Assembly: GCA_937921505.1 (NCBI GenBank)
Contig: CAKZUB010000064.1
Location: 30,542-94,541, forward strand
DNA length: 64,000 nt
From: an uncultured Clostridia bacterium
GTDB taxonomy: Bacteria > Bacillota > Clostridia > Lachnospirales > Cellulosilyticaceae
Direction: 5' to 3'
Shown here: positions 1-7,981 of the stretch, piece after piece
Layout: each line of letters starts with the position of its first letter
How positions within the stretch are numbered: the stretch's first letter is position 1
Notes under the pieces: model-generated
Database searches by the model: none
What the model was told of the DNA's origin: nothing
What the model saw: the letters and a program-made list of their open reading frames with translations, nothing else
Translations under genes and position numbers: made by a program

Positions 1-1944
1 TAACATTTCAAGCCTATCTTGTGCTTTTAGTTTAATTTGACTTAGTAAATGTGTTAAAATCTCACTTGTTGCTAAAATATCTTGCATGGCATTGTGATTA
101 GGCTTTGCCTGAGTTTTTAAATAACTTGCAAGCGTTTCTAGTTTATGATTACTCATATTCGGATAAACTTTATAAGCTAAATCTAGTGTGTCATAAATAG
201 CAAGAGGTTGGATCATTTTTAACTGGTAGCGATTTAACATACTCTTTATAATTTGTAAGTCATAATTGATATTATGTCCGACAATAACACTTCTTTCAAT
301 AAATACCAACAGCTGATTTAACGCATCTATAGGTGCGATGCCTTTTTCTTGAAGCACTTTATCATCAAATCCATGTATAAAGAAAGAGTCCCCTACTGAC
401 TTTGTAGGTTTCACTAAAATATCTAATGTATCCTTTACGCCGTTCTTACCATATCTTATAGCTGCAATTTGAATAATATCATCTCGCGTAGTATCAAGAC
501 CCGTAGACTCTACATCTAAGACAACAATTTGATGATGCATGTAGGCCGTATATAGACTCGCATAAGGATCTTGTGACTCTGCACTAAACCAATCACACAA
601 ATACATATAATTATCCTGAGTACGACTTAAACGTCCAAGCAGCCAACTCTCCATATTTAAATAGGGATGATGACATACTTTAAGAAGTGCATGTCCATTT
701 CTTGCATTAATGCTATAATCAAAAAAGGCTAGGATATCTTTTACTTCTCTTCTTCTGAAAAATTTTGTATCTTCTATCACTGTGCAAGGAATCTGCTCTT
801 TTTGAAAGACTTCTGATATAGCCTTTGCATAGTCGTTAGTTCTAGTCAGTACTGCAACACTTCGTGTTATTTGCCCCCCGGACTTAATGGACTGTGCAAT
901 AAGATTGATTTCATCTGCTTTAGTAGGCGCTTGTATAATATAAATCTTATCTCCTACTGTTTGTGATGTAGGTGAACATTGTATAGGGTATAGTTGACTG
1001 TTTTTAATATAGTCATTTGCAGCATCTAGAAGTAGTTTAGTTGATCTATAATTAATAGATAATGTCATAGATCTTGGCGCGAAGTCTTGTTTAAAGTTGC
1101 TGATCATGCCCTTAGGATTTGAACCTCTCCATTCATAAATGGTTTGATTAAAATCTCCAAACAAACTTAAGTTATTATTTTCTGCAAGTATTTTAATAAT
1201 ATCATATTCTCTTGTACTGGTATCTTGCATTTCATCGACTTGAATATACTTATATTTTTTATGCCATTTTTCTTTTATAGTGTCTTGCTCTAACAAATAT
1301 TTAGCTTCAACAATGAGATCCATAAAGTCTATACAGTTATTCTCTTTTAAATAGTGCTGGTACGCTCTAATGAGTACAAGTCCATGCCTCATGACAAAAC
1401 TTCTTTTAACTTTTTTATGACCCTCTTCTTGTTTGAAATAATCTTCTATAACTCTTTTGTAATTATACCGCTCTTCGCTATTAAAACTTAAGCTATGCCG
1501 TTTGATAGTCTCAATAAAAGTACGCAGTTCTGGATAGTAAAGGCGTTCATCATTAAAACCTTGTTTTTCAATAATTTTTTTAATAATACTATCACTATCT
1601 GTTTCATCAATAATCGTACAAGGAAATGAAAAGTGAGAAGCTTGTTTTTCGGAACTAATCAAGGTATAGCAAAAGGCATGAAATGTTTTTATCGTAATAT
1701 CACAAGCGTCCTGTGGCAGATACAATGTGATACGTTCTTTCATTTCTTTTGCGGCTTTATTGGTAAAGGTAAGACATAAAAGCTGCTGTGGTAATAGTTT
1801 ATTCTTGATTAAATAAGCGCTACGCATAGCAATCACCTTTGTTTTACCTGTTCCGGCTGGCGCTAATACCAGTATGTTTCCCTGAATAGTCCTGACCACT
1901 TCCCTTTGCGCCTCATTTAAACTTTTATAATCTTTTTCAAACAA
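1..1944 (-). CDS. UvrD/Rep-type DNA helicase with inserted DnaQ-like 3'-5' exonuclease (partial)
   Basis: I translated this myself; 648 codons are visible and the C-terminus runs off the left edge. Superfamily 1 helicase motifs are in order: Walker A APAGTGKT (about residues 28-35), FTNKAAKEM, Walker B-like VDEMQD, FGDFNQTIYEWRG and NYRS. From about residue 465 a DEDDh exonuclease follows: Exo I DVESTGLD, Exo II GHNINYD and Exo III HNAMQD near residue 616. Helicase motifs V and VI are not seen before the exonuclease, so that domain seems inserted in the helicase and the rest should lie off-window. The start is TTG at 1944: an in-frame TAG sits directly upstream and AGGTGAG precedes it by four bases. 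Likely role is DNA repair, but the exact pathway is unknown. Confidence 0.85.
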   Translation of the reverse strand, partial: MFEKDYKSLNEAQREVVRTIQGNILVLAPAGTGKTKVIAMRSAYLIKNKLLPQQLLCLTFTNKAAKEMKERITLYLPQDACDITIKTFHAFCYTLISSEKQASHFSFPCTIIDETDSDSIIKKIIEKQGFNDERLYYPELRTFIETIKRHSLSFNSEERYNYKRVIEDYFKQEEGHKKVKRSFVMRHGLVLIRAYQHYLKENNCIDFMDLIVEAKYLLEQDTIKEKWHKKYKYIQVDEMQDTSTREYDIIKILAENNNLSLFGDFNQTIYEWRGSNPKGMISNFKQDFAPRSMTLSINYRSTKLLLDAANDYIKNSQLYPIQCSPTSQTVGDKIYIIQAPTKADEINLIAQSIKSGGQITRSVAVLTRTNDYAKAISEVFQKEQIPCTVIEDTKFFRRREVKDILAFFDYSINARNGHALLKVCHHPYLNMESWLLGRLSRTQDNYMYLCDWFSAESQDPYASLYTAYMHHQIVVLDVESTGLDTTRDDIIQIAAIRYGKNGVKDTLDILVKPTKSVGDSFFIHGFDDKVLQEKGIAPIDALNQLLVFIERSVIVGHNINYDLQIIKSMLNRYQLKMIQPLAIYDTLDLAYKVYPNMSNHKLETLASYLKTQAKPNHNAMQDILATSEILTHLLSQIKLKAQDRLEML

Positions 1945-1985
1945 CTATCTCACCTCGATTCAACTTGATTATAACATACATTATA

Positions 1986-2014
1986 TTGCATACCTTATTT
2001 TTTCATAGTATGAT
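1986..2014 (+). promoter_or_regulatory. Candidate sigma-A promoter for the methyltransferase/yprB pair
   Basis: TTGCAT (1986-1991) and TATGAT (2009-2014) are separated by exactly 17 bases. They lie about 30 bases upstream of the first plus-strand start codon, in the 100-base divergent spacer. Seen by eye only. Confidence 0.5.
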
Positions 2015-2046
2015 TAGAGTAAAATTTATAATACTGGAGAATTGCT

Positions 2047-3219
2047 ATGAATAACTTTATTAATTTAATCAGTGATGCACTCTCTGATGGCACTTTTATT
2101 AACGCTGTCTTTAGTAACCCTAGAAAATCTGATGACTTTAAAAAAATAACCGCTGCCCCTATTACTATGAATCATTCATTATATATCCAATTTACTCGGT
2201 TTAAGGATAACAAGGCATTTCATGAAAATGTTCAAGTCCACGAAGCAAGTGATTTTATACTGAGTCACTGTGCAGGTTTTAAGCAGATACAATGTTTTAC
2301 TGCTCTTCATGACTATCATATACTTGTTAATAAAAAAGGCAAAGCTACGATTCAAGCTAAACCACCGAGTAAGAAGTCTCCTGTATCTATTTCTCATAAT
2401 AGAAAAAAAAGTTATATCTTAGATACGCCTACATCTGCTCCTTTTTTAAAAGCATTAGATATTATGGATGCAAATGGCCAAATTAAGCCTTCTAAATATG
2501 ATAAATATAAGCAAATTAATCGTTACCTTGAAATCGTTTCAGATACACTTGAAGTACTTCCGACTAGTTCTCTACGCATTGTAGACTTTGGCTGTGGTAA
2601 GTCTTATTTAACTTTTGCCCTTTATCATTATTTAAATACCATCCTTGGCCGTAAAGCTGTTGTCATCGGTCTTGATTTAAAAGAAGATGTTATTGCTTTT
2701 TGCAATGATCTTTCAAAAAAACTTGGATTTAATGATCTTAATTTTCAAGTAGGTGATATCGGTCACTATACAACTGATCAGCAAATTGATATGGTTGTTT
2801 CACTGCATGCTTGCAATACAGCTACTGACAGTGCACTTTTAAAAGCGATCTCATGGCAGTCAAAAGTTATTTTAGCTGTTCCTTGTTGTCATCATGAAGC
2901 TTATATGCAAATTCACAATGAAACTTTAGATACCGTTTTAAAATACGGACTGTTAAAAGAAAGAATGGCAGCACTTATAACTGATGGTATGCGCGCTAAT
3001 ATGCTAGAAACTGTAGGCTATAAAGTAAATGTCGTAGAATTTATTGATATGGTGCATACACCTAAGAATATCTTGCTAAGAGCCGTTTTAAAATCATCTG
3101 TTAACTTTGATCAGACAAGCTATAAAAAGTATGAGGAACTCTGTCATATGCTAAATCTTGATTTAAGCTTAGCTAAGTTATTAAAAGAGGACCCTCTTTA
3201 TGCAGATTATTTACGATAA
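2047..3219 (+). CDS. Class I SAM-dependent methyltransferase, METTL25/GSTCD-like
   Basis: A 390-residue protein with a SAM-binding motif I, VDFGCGKSYL, at residues 179-188, followed by a Rossmann-type pattern (VVIGLDL, then VVSLHACNTATD and AVPCCHHEAY). The Cys-Cys-His stretch after HACNTATD is typical of the Methyltransf_32 group. About 120 N-terminal residues precede the catalytic domain and show no recognised motif. The substrate is not known; RNA or protein are both possible. GGAG precedes the ATG. The gene overlaps the next one by 20 bases, so the two are probably translated together. Confidence 0.7.
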   Translation: MNNFINLISDALSDGTFINAVFSNPRKSDDFKKITAAPITMNHSLYIQFTRFKDNKAFHENVQVHEASDFILSHCAGFKQIQCFTALHDYHILVNKKGKATIQAKPPSKKSPVSISHNRKKSYILDTPTSAPFLKALDIMDANGQIKPSKYDKYKQINRYLEIVSDTLEVLPTSSLRIVDFGCGKSYLTFALYHYLNTILGRKAVVIGLDLKEDVIAFCNDLSKKLGFNDLNFQVGDIGHYTTDQQIDMVVSLHACNTATDSALLKAISWQSKVILAVPCCHHEAYMQIHNETLDTVLKYGLLKERMAALITDGMRANMLETVGYKVNVVEFIDMVHTPKNILLRAVLKSSVNFDQTSYKKYEELCHMLNLDLSLAKLLKEDPLYADYLR

Positions 3220-4234
3220 GCTAAGCTGCTCATTTACGAGATTACCAGATACTCATTTTTTATTAGATATAGAAACAACAGGACTTTTGAAAACACGTGA
3301 TTGTATTATCTGTATTGGGGTTATTTATAAGAAGTCCCAGTCTATAGTAAGTAGTATTCAGTGGTTTGCCGAAGATAAACAAGATGAAGTAGCAATCCTT
3401 AAATGTTTTTTAGAATTTTGCAGCGCATATCAAAAAGTTTACACCTATAATGGCCAAGGATTTGATATTCCTTTTATCCTTTCAAGACTTGATTATCATG
3501 CTCTTTCTACTGCTAGTTTTAAAGCTCTTCTATTTGTAGATATGAGAAAAACGCTCTCTAAACTAGGCTCAAAAAGACTTTCACTTGAGAAGCTATTAGG
3601 TTATGAGAGAGAAACCTCTATAACAGGCAAAGAATTTGTTGCTTTATATAAGCTTTTTGAAAAAACAAAGTTAATAACTTACCATACCCTCCTTTTAAAC
3701 CATCATTTAGAAGAACTAGGAAGCTTACTGGCACTTTATGAATACTACTATACTATTCATCAGATTGTAAGTTATAAATCTATAGAGGTTATAAAAAACA
3801 CAGCAGCTTTGCAGATTACTTTACAAGCACCTTTTAGCTTTCATACCACCTGTTCTATGCAATTTGAAGATGTTAATTTGCACTGGCATGCAAATACTGA
3901 TTTGATAGGTTTAAGCATACGGCTTTATGATGGCATATTTAAAAAATATTTAGTGCCAGCTAAAGATTATTATTTGATTAAAGAACAAAATCAACTGGTT
4001 CATAAATCTGTCGCACAATTTATTGCAAAGGATTTAAAGCAAAAAGTGAGCCAAAAAGAATGTTTTGTGAGTAAAGTGGGTACATTTATAAGGCTCTATC
4101 AACCCATTAAGGCCCATCCTGATAAGTGGACTAACGATACTGAGAGTTTATTTATTGAATATCAAGATGATCCTTCTTTTGCTACTCTTATCCTTAAGCA
4201 AGTCATGTATCTTCTCACCTCAAAACAAAAATAA
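3200..4234 (+). CDS. YprB-like ribonuclease H-fold exonuclease
   Basis: 344 residues. The N-terminal half has an RNase H-like DEDD exonuclease pattern: LLDIETTGL with D23 and E25, then YNGQGFDIPF near residue 96. This matches the YprB family of predicted 3'-5' nucleases. In the last motif, where family members usually have N..DV..L, I read HHLEELGSL, so the final acidic ligand may be Glu or absent. The C-terminal 150 residues are of unknown role. It overlaps the upstream methyltransferase by 20 bases and ends just before a bidirectional terminator. Substrate is unknown. Confidence 0.7.
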   Translation: MQIIYDKLSCSFTRLPDTHFLLDIETTGLLKTRDCIICIGVIYKKSQSIVSSIQWFAEDKQDEVAILKCFLEFCSAYQKVYTYNGQGFDIPFILSRLDYHALSTASFKALLFVDMRKTLSKLGSKRLSLEKLLGYERETSITGKEFVALYKLFEKTKLITYHTLLLNHHLEELGSLLALYEYYYTIHQIVSYKSIEVIKNTAALQITLQAPFSFHTTCSMQFEDVNLHWHANTDLIGLSIRLYDGIFKKYLVPAKDYYLIKEQNQLVHKSVAQFIAKDLKQKVSQKECFVSKVGTFIRLYQPIKAHPDKWTNDTESLFIEYQDDPSFATLILKQVMYLLTSKQK

Positions 4235-4237
4235 TGA

Positions 4238-4277
4238 CCAAAAAGCAGGACTCTATCTTTTGAGTCCTGCTTTTTGG
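4238..4277. terminator. Bidirectional rho-independent terminator
   Basis: A perfect 16-bp stem (4238-4253 with 4262-4277) and an 8-base loop, with A/T-rich stem ends, sits between convergent genes. The cheR stop codon lies inside it. Confidence 0.85.
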
Positions 4278-5035
4278 TAGAAAAATATTTTATAAGATTC
4301 GAATCCATAATCCTGACACATAATAATTTGTTCAGTACTTCCTACAAATAAAATACCATCATCCGTTAAGGCTTTGTTGAAATTAAGATATATTTGTTTT
4401 TTGGCTTCCTCTGTAAAATAAATAAGAACATTTCTGCAAACAATCAAGTCCATACCGGAAGGATAAGGATCTTTTAAAAGATTATGTTGCTTAAAAGTAA
4501 TACAGTCTTTGAGATTTTGTTTGATGCTATACATACCATTATGCTCTGTAAAAAACTTTTCTTGAAACTCTTTGGGTACATTGGCTATGCTCCGTGCTAT
4601 GTACTGGCCTGATCTTGCCTTATCTAATACCTCTTTATCAAGATCTGTGGCAATAATACTGATTTGACTGAGCGGCATAAATTTAGATAAAACCATTGCG
4701 AGTGAGTAAGGTTCATCTCCTGTTGAACAAGCAGCACTCCAGATCTTAATATGACGCTTTTTCTGTAATAACAAAGGAAAAATTTGTTCTTCTAATATAT
4801 CCCATTGAGAAGGATTTCTAAAAAACTCAGTCACATTAATCGTAAGATACGTAATAAATTCTTGAAGACTTGATGCACTTGCTTTTAATAAAATCGTGTA
4901 TTCTGAGTAATTATCACATTGATTTTTTTTAACAATCGCATCGATACGTCTTTTCATTTGATTTTCTTTATAGGCACTTAAATTAATACCTGTTAAAGTT
5001 AATATTTGTTCTTTGAATACTTCATAATTCATCAT
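4253..5035 (-). CDS. cheR: CheR-type chemotaxis protein glutamate methyltransferase
   Basis: 260 residues, close to the usual CheR length. A helical N-terminal domain (about 1-60) is followed by TEFFRNP at 69-75, the SAM motif SAACSTGDEPYS (100-111) and the DLIVCRNVLIYF motif (196-207). These are the marks of the methyltransferase that methylates glutamates of chemoreceptors using SAM. No other chemotaxis gene is in the window. It starts 9 bases after ispH stops, so it is the last gene of the rpiR-aroH-cmk-ispH run. AGGGGG precedes the ATG. It may serve a chemotaxis system elsewhere or another signalling pathway. Confidence 0.85.
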   Translation of the reverse strand: MMNYEVFKEQILTLTGINLSAYKENQMKRRIDAIVKKNQCDNYSEYTILLKASASSLQEFITYLTINVTEFFRNPSQWDILEEQIFPLLLQKKRHIKIWSAACSTGDEPYSLAMVLSKFMPLSQISIIATDLDKEVLDKARSGQYIARSIANVPKEFQEKFFTEHNGMYSIKQNLKDCITFKQHNLLKDPYPSGMDLIVCRNVLIYFTEEAKKQIYLNFNKALTDDGILFVGSTEQIIMCQDYGFESYKIFFYQKAGLKR

Positions 5036-5043
5036 TAGGCCCC

Positions 5044-5886
5044 CTACGCATTCATTCTAAGAAGTTTTTGGATCACCTCTTCTATAATAGACGAGGGTGT
5101 AGAAGCCCCTGCTGTAATCCCAATAGTACTATAGCTTTTAATCGTTTCTAAGTTAAGTTCATCTGCTTGTGCAATACAATAGCTCTCTTTACAATACTGC
5201 TTACAAACTTCATACAGTTTTAAGGTGTTAGAACTATATGAACTTCCTATAACAAACATACACTCTACTTTTTGAGCGATCTCTACGGCTTCTTCTTGTC
5301 TTTCTTTTGTAGCATTACAAATCGTATTGATATATTTATAATGATATCCTTCATTTTTAAGATAAAGAACAACTTCTTCTACCACTTCTTTTTTATAAGT
5401 TGTCTGAGCAACAAGTAAGTATTGAGTGTCTTTCTTTTCAAGATTTAAAAGTTTTAACTCCTCTAAATCTTTAACAATAAGACATTCATGATGTGCCCAT
5501 CCATTAATCCCTTCAACTTCTGGATGCATTTTATTGCCTATAATGATAATCTTATAGCTCTTATGAAAATATTCCTCTACTAAGCGGTGAATCTTCTTAA
5601 CATAAGGGCAAGTTGCATCAACAATTTTAATATCTTTACTTTTCGCAGTCTGGTAAACTTGTGGTGTCACACCGTGAGAACGTATAATCAGCGTATTAAT
5701 CTCTTTATCTTCAAGCTGATCAATAGGTTGAATGCCTTTTTCTATAAGATTATTAATCACTGTATCATTATGAATAATTGGTCCAAATGTATAGGTATTT
5801 AAAGTGTTTTGATATTGATAAGCCATATCTACAGCTCTTTTAACTCCAAAACAAAACCCCGCTGTTTTTGCAAGTATAATATTCAT
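5044..5886 (-). CDS. ispH: 4-hydroxy-3-methylbut-2-enyl diphosphate reductase
   Basis: 280 residues, a full-length stand-alone IspH. The three iron-sulfur cysteines are at FCFGVKRA (C12), DATCPY and NTICNAT, and the active-site histidines at IIHND, RSHG and KMHPEV are present. The enzyme makes IPP and DMAPP in the last step of the MEP isoprenoid pathway. In many Clostridia IspH is fused to ribosomal S1 domains; here there is no such extension. It lies between cmk and cheR in a tight minus-strand operon. Confidence 0.95.
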   Translation of the reverse strand: MNIILAKTAGFCFGVKRAVDMAYQYQNTLNTYTFGPIIHNDTVINNLIEKGIQPIDQLEDKEINTLIIRSHGVTPQVYQTAKSKDIKIVDATCPYVKKIHRLVEEYFHKSYKIIIIGNKMHPEVEGINGWAHHECLIVKDLEELKLLNLEKKDTQYLLVAQTTYKKEVVEEVVLYLKNEGYHYKYINTICNATKERQEEAVEIAQKVECMFVIGSSYSSNTLKLYEVCKQYCKESYCIAQADELNLETIKSYSTIGITAGASTPSSIIEEVIQKLLRMNA

Positions 5887-5907
5887 ATTTATTAGCTCCC
5901 TTAGTTA

Positions 5908-6570
5908 TTATTTAATAATGAAGCTCATAATTTTATCTACAATTTCATCAATAGTTAATAGGGATGTATCAACTTCAACAGCATCCTCTGCTTTTTTCAG
6001 CGGTGAAATCTCACGGCTTGAATCTTGATTGTCTCTATCTATAATTTCTTGAGTAAGCTTTTCTAAAGTAACTGCTATTCCTTTATGCTGATACTCCGCA
6101 AAACGTCTTTTAGCTCTTTCGCATACAGAAGCTGTAAGAAATATTTTAAGGGTAGCATCTGGCATCACAACAGTTCCTATATCTCTGCCATCCATTACCA
6201 CTGACTTTGCGCTTTGCATTTGACGTTGTTGTCTAACAAGAGCAGATCTCACTTCTTTGTAGGTGGCTACTTTAGATGCAGCAGTAGCAACCTCATCTGT
6301 TCGTATTTCTAAACTCACATCTTTTCCGTTTAAATAAATAAATTGCTGATTATCTTCCGAATAAATGTCTACTTGTAAAGTCTGCATAATCTGATTAACA
6401 TCATTTTCATTATGATAATTGATACCATTTTGGATACAATATAATCCCACAGCCCGATACATAGCTCCCGTATCAATATAAATACACCCGAGTTTTTTAG
6501 CTAATGCTTTAGCTATAGTGCTTTTTCCTGCTCCAGCAGGGCCATCGATAGCAATTGAAATCTTTTTCAT
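5908..6570 (-). CDS. cmk: Cytidylate kinase
   Basis: 220 residues with the P-loop GPAGAGKST near the N-terminus, the CMP-binding TGAMYRA and DGRDIGTVV motifs, and RDNQDSSRE near the C-terminus. It phosphorylates CMP and dCMP with ATP in the cytoplasm. AAGGAG precedes the ATG by a good distance. The neighbours aroH upstream and ispH downstream are common partners of cmk in Clostridia. Confidence 0.95.
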   Translation of the reverse strand: MKKISIAIDGPAGAGKSTIAKALAKKLGCIYIDTGAMYRAVGLYCIQNGINYHNENDVNQIMQTLQVDIYSEDNQQFIYLNGKDVSLEIRTDEVATAASKVATYKEVRSALVRQQRQMQSAKSVVMDGRDIGTVVMPDATLKIFLTASVCERAKRRFAEYQHKGIAVTLEKLTQEIIDRDNQDSSREISPLKKAEDAVEVDTSLLTIDEIVDKIMSFIIK

Positions 6571-6581
6571 AAACTACTCCT

Positions 6582-6947
6582 TTATTTCATCAAATCAACT
6601 CTCAAACATTTTGCTTTTCTTAAATACTGGTGTTTGACATTTTGCGTACTAAGTCCTTTACCATCTGCTAGCACCGAAACGCGTATGCACTTCTCAAGAG
6701 AACCTTTTACATACATTTCTTGAAAGCACATAAGTGCGGCAGCTGTAAGTCCCATTTCTCTTGCAGCAACAGCTGGATAGACCTCATCTAAGTCTTTTGT
6801 TGTGCTAAAAAGAATTTGGATGATTTGATCTATTTCAAGGTTATTAGAAAGAATAATAGCTTCAAGCATTTCTTTTGTAGCTTCTAAGATTTCGGTTTTC
6901 GAATTATGGTCAGTGGTAATAGCCCCACGTATGCTTATCATACTCAT
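6582..6947 (-). CDS. aroH: Chorismate mutase, AroH class
   Basis: 121 residues, the size of the monofunctional AroH enzyme that converts chorismate to prephenate for Phe and Tyr synthesis. The active-site residues known for Bacillus AroH can be placed: R7 in SIRGAI, R63 in AAREMG, a Glu in FQEMY, and R89 in CIRV. The ATG overlaps the stop of the upstream RpiR-type regulator by four bases (ATGA), which suggests translational coupling. Confidence 0.93.
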   Translation of the reverse strand: MSMISIRGAITTDHNSKTEILEATKEMLEAIILSNNLEIDQIIQILFSTTKDLDEVYPAVAAREMGLTAAALMCFQEMYVKGSLEKCIRVSVLADGKGLSTQNVKHQYLRKAKCLRVDLMK

Positions 6948-7855
6948 AAACGCTCCTCTTTAAAGTTATCATTATTATAAATTTCTTTTTTTGAATCATC
7001 GTACACTTCATATTCTACCCATATTTTTTCTAAATGTTCAAGATTAGTAGCAAATTCATCTTTTTTCTTAAGGCTCACTGCAACGATAATAGCATTAATA
7101 ATACTAAGAGGTGCAACTAAAGAATCTACAAAAGAGATCATCTCACTTCTGCCTACTAAAGTGCAATCTGAGTAACTTGCTATAGGAGAAATATAACTAT
7201 CTGTAATAGCTATAACGCTTGCTTCTTTATTCTTTGCAAATTCGAGTGCTTTAAGCACTGTTTTTGAGTATCTCGGAAAACTTATTCCAATGATGACATC
7301 CTCTTTATCGATACGGTGGATGATCTCAAACATTTCACTGATACTATTTGTGCTGACAAGCTTAATATTATTGAATATAATATTAAAATAAAAGCCTAAA
7401 AAGTTGGCGAGACCTGCACTACTTCTTACTCCTAATATATAAATAGTCTTCGCTTTAAGAATTTTATCTATCGCCAGATCAAAAGCTATTTCATCTATTT
7501 GTTCGCGTGTATAACGTATTTTTTCTTCATCTGTTTGTAAGACACCTTTTAGAAGATGCTGCATATTGATTCTATCAGTCGTGACCTCTAACCTTTGCAT
7601 GGCTGTTAATTTGCTTTTAACAAGTTCTTCTAAGGCTTCTTGGAACTTAGGATACCCATCGTAACCGAGTTCATTTGCAAAACGCACAACTGTGGATTCA
7701 CTTACCCCGACTATTATACCTAGCTTAGCAGCTGTTAGATAAACTGCTTTTTCATAGTGTTCCAGAACATAATTTGCTATCAACTTTTGTCCTTTACTAA
7801 GCTGCAGCATGTTTTTTCTAATCCTATGAATTAACTCATTCGTATTCGTATTCAT
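6944..7855 (-). CDS. RpiR-family transcriptional regulator (HTH plus SIS domain)
   Basis: 303 residues. The N-terminal 80 residues form the RpiR-type helix-turn-helix (LSKGQKLIANYVL, then VSESTVVRFANELGYDGYPKFQ). A sugar isomerase (SIS) domain follows from about 125 (IYILGVRSSAGLA, GISFPRYSKT, VIAITDS). Such proteins sense phosphosugars. Here it is first in an operon with aroH, cmk, ispH and cheR, so its target is not obvious and may lie elsewhere. A TATAAT -10 (7903-7908, minus) lies about 50 bases upstream of the ATG with only a weak -35. Confidence 0.88.
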   Translation of the reverse strand: MNTNTNELIHRIRKNMLQLSKGQKLIANYVLEHYEKAVYLTAAKLGIIVGVSESTVVRFANELGYDGYPKFQEALEELVKSKLTAMQRLEVTTDRINMQHLLKGVLQTDEEKIRYTREQIDEIAFDLAIDKILKAKTIYILGVRSSAGLANFLGFYFNIIFNNIKLVSTNSISEMFEIIHRIDKEDVIIGISFPRYSKTVLKALEFAKNKEASVIAITDSYISPIASYSDCTLVGRSEMISFVDSLVAPLSIINAIIVAVSLKKKDEFATNLEHLEKIWVEYEVYDDSKKEIYNNDNFKEERL

Positions 7856-7934
7856 ATTCTTGTCCTTTCATCTTCTACTCTTGTCACATCATTTCATGGT
7901 CTATTATATCACACACTTTTTATAAAAGAAATGA

Positions 7935-7966
7935 AAAAGACAGTGTAAAAAAATCCACTGTCTTTT
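7935..7966 (-). terminator. Terminator of the decarboxylase operon
   Basis: An 11-bp stem, 7935-7945 with 7956-7966 (AAAAGACAGTG/CACTGTCTTTT). It lies 15 bases after the 5S-type subunit stop, with T-rich sequence following on the minus strand. Confidence 0.85.
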
Positions 7967-7981
7967 AATAGAATATTTAAT

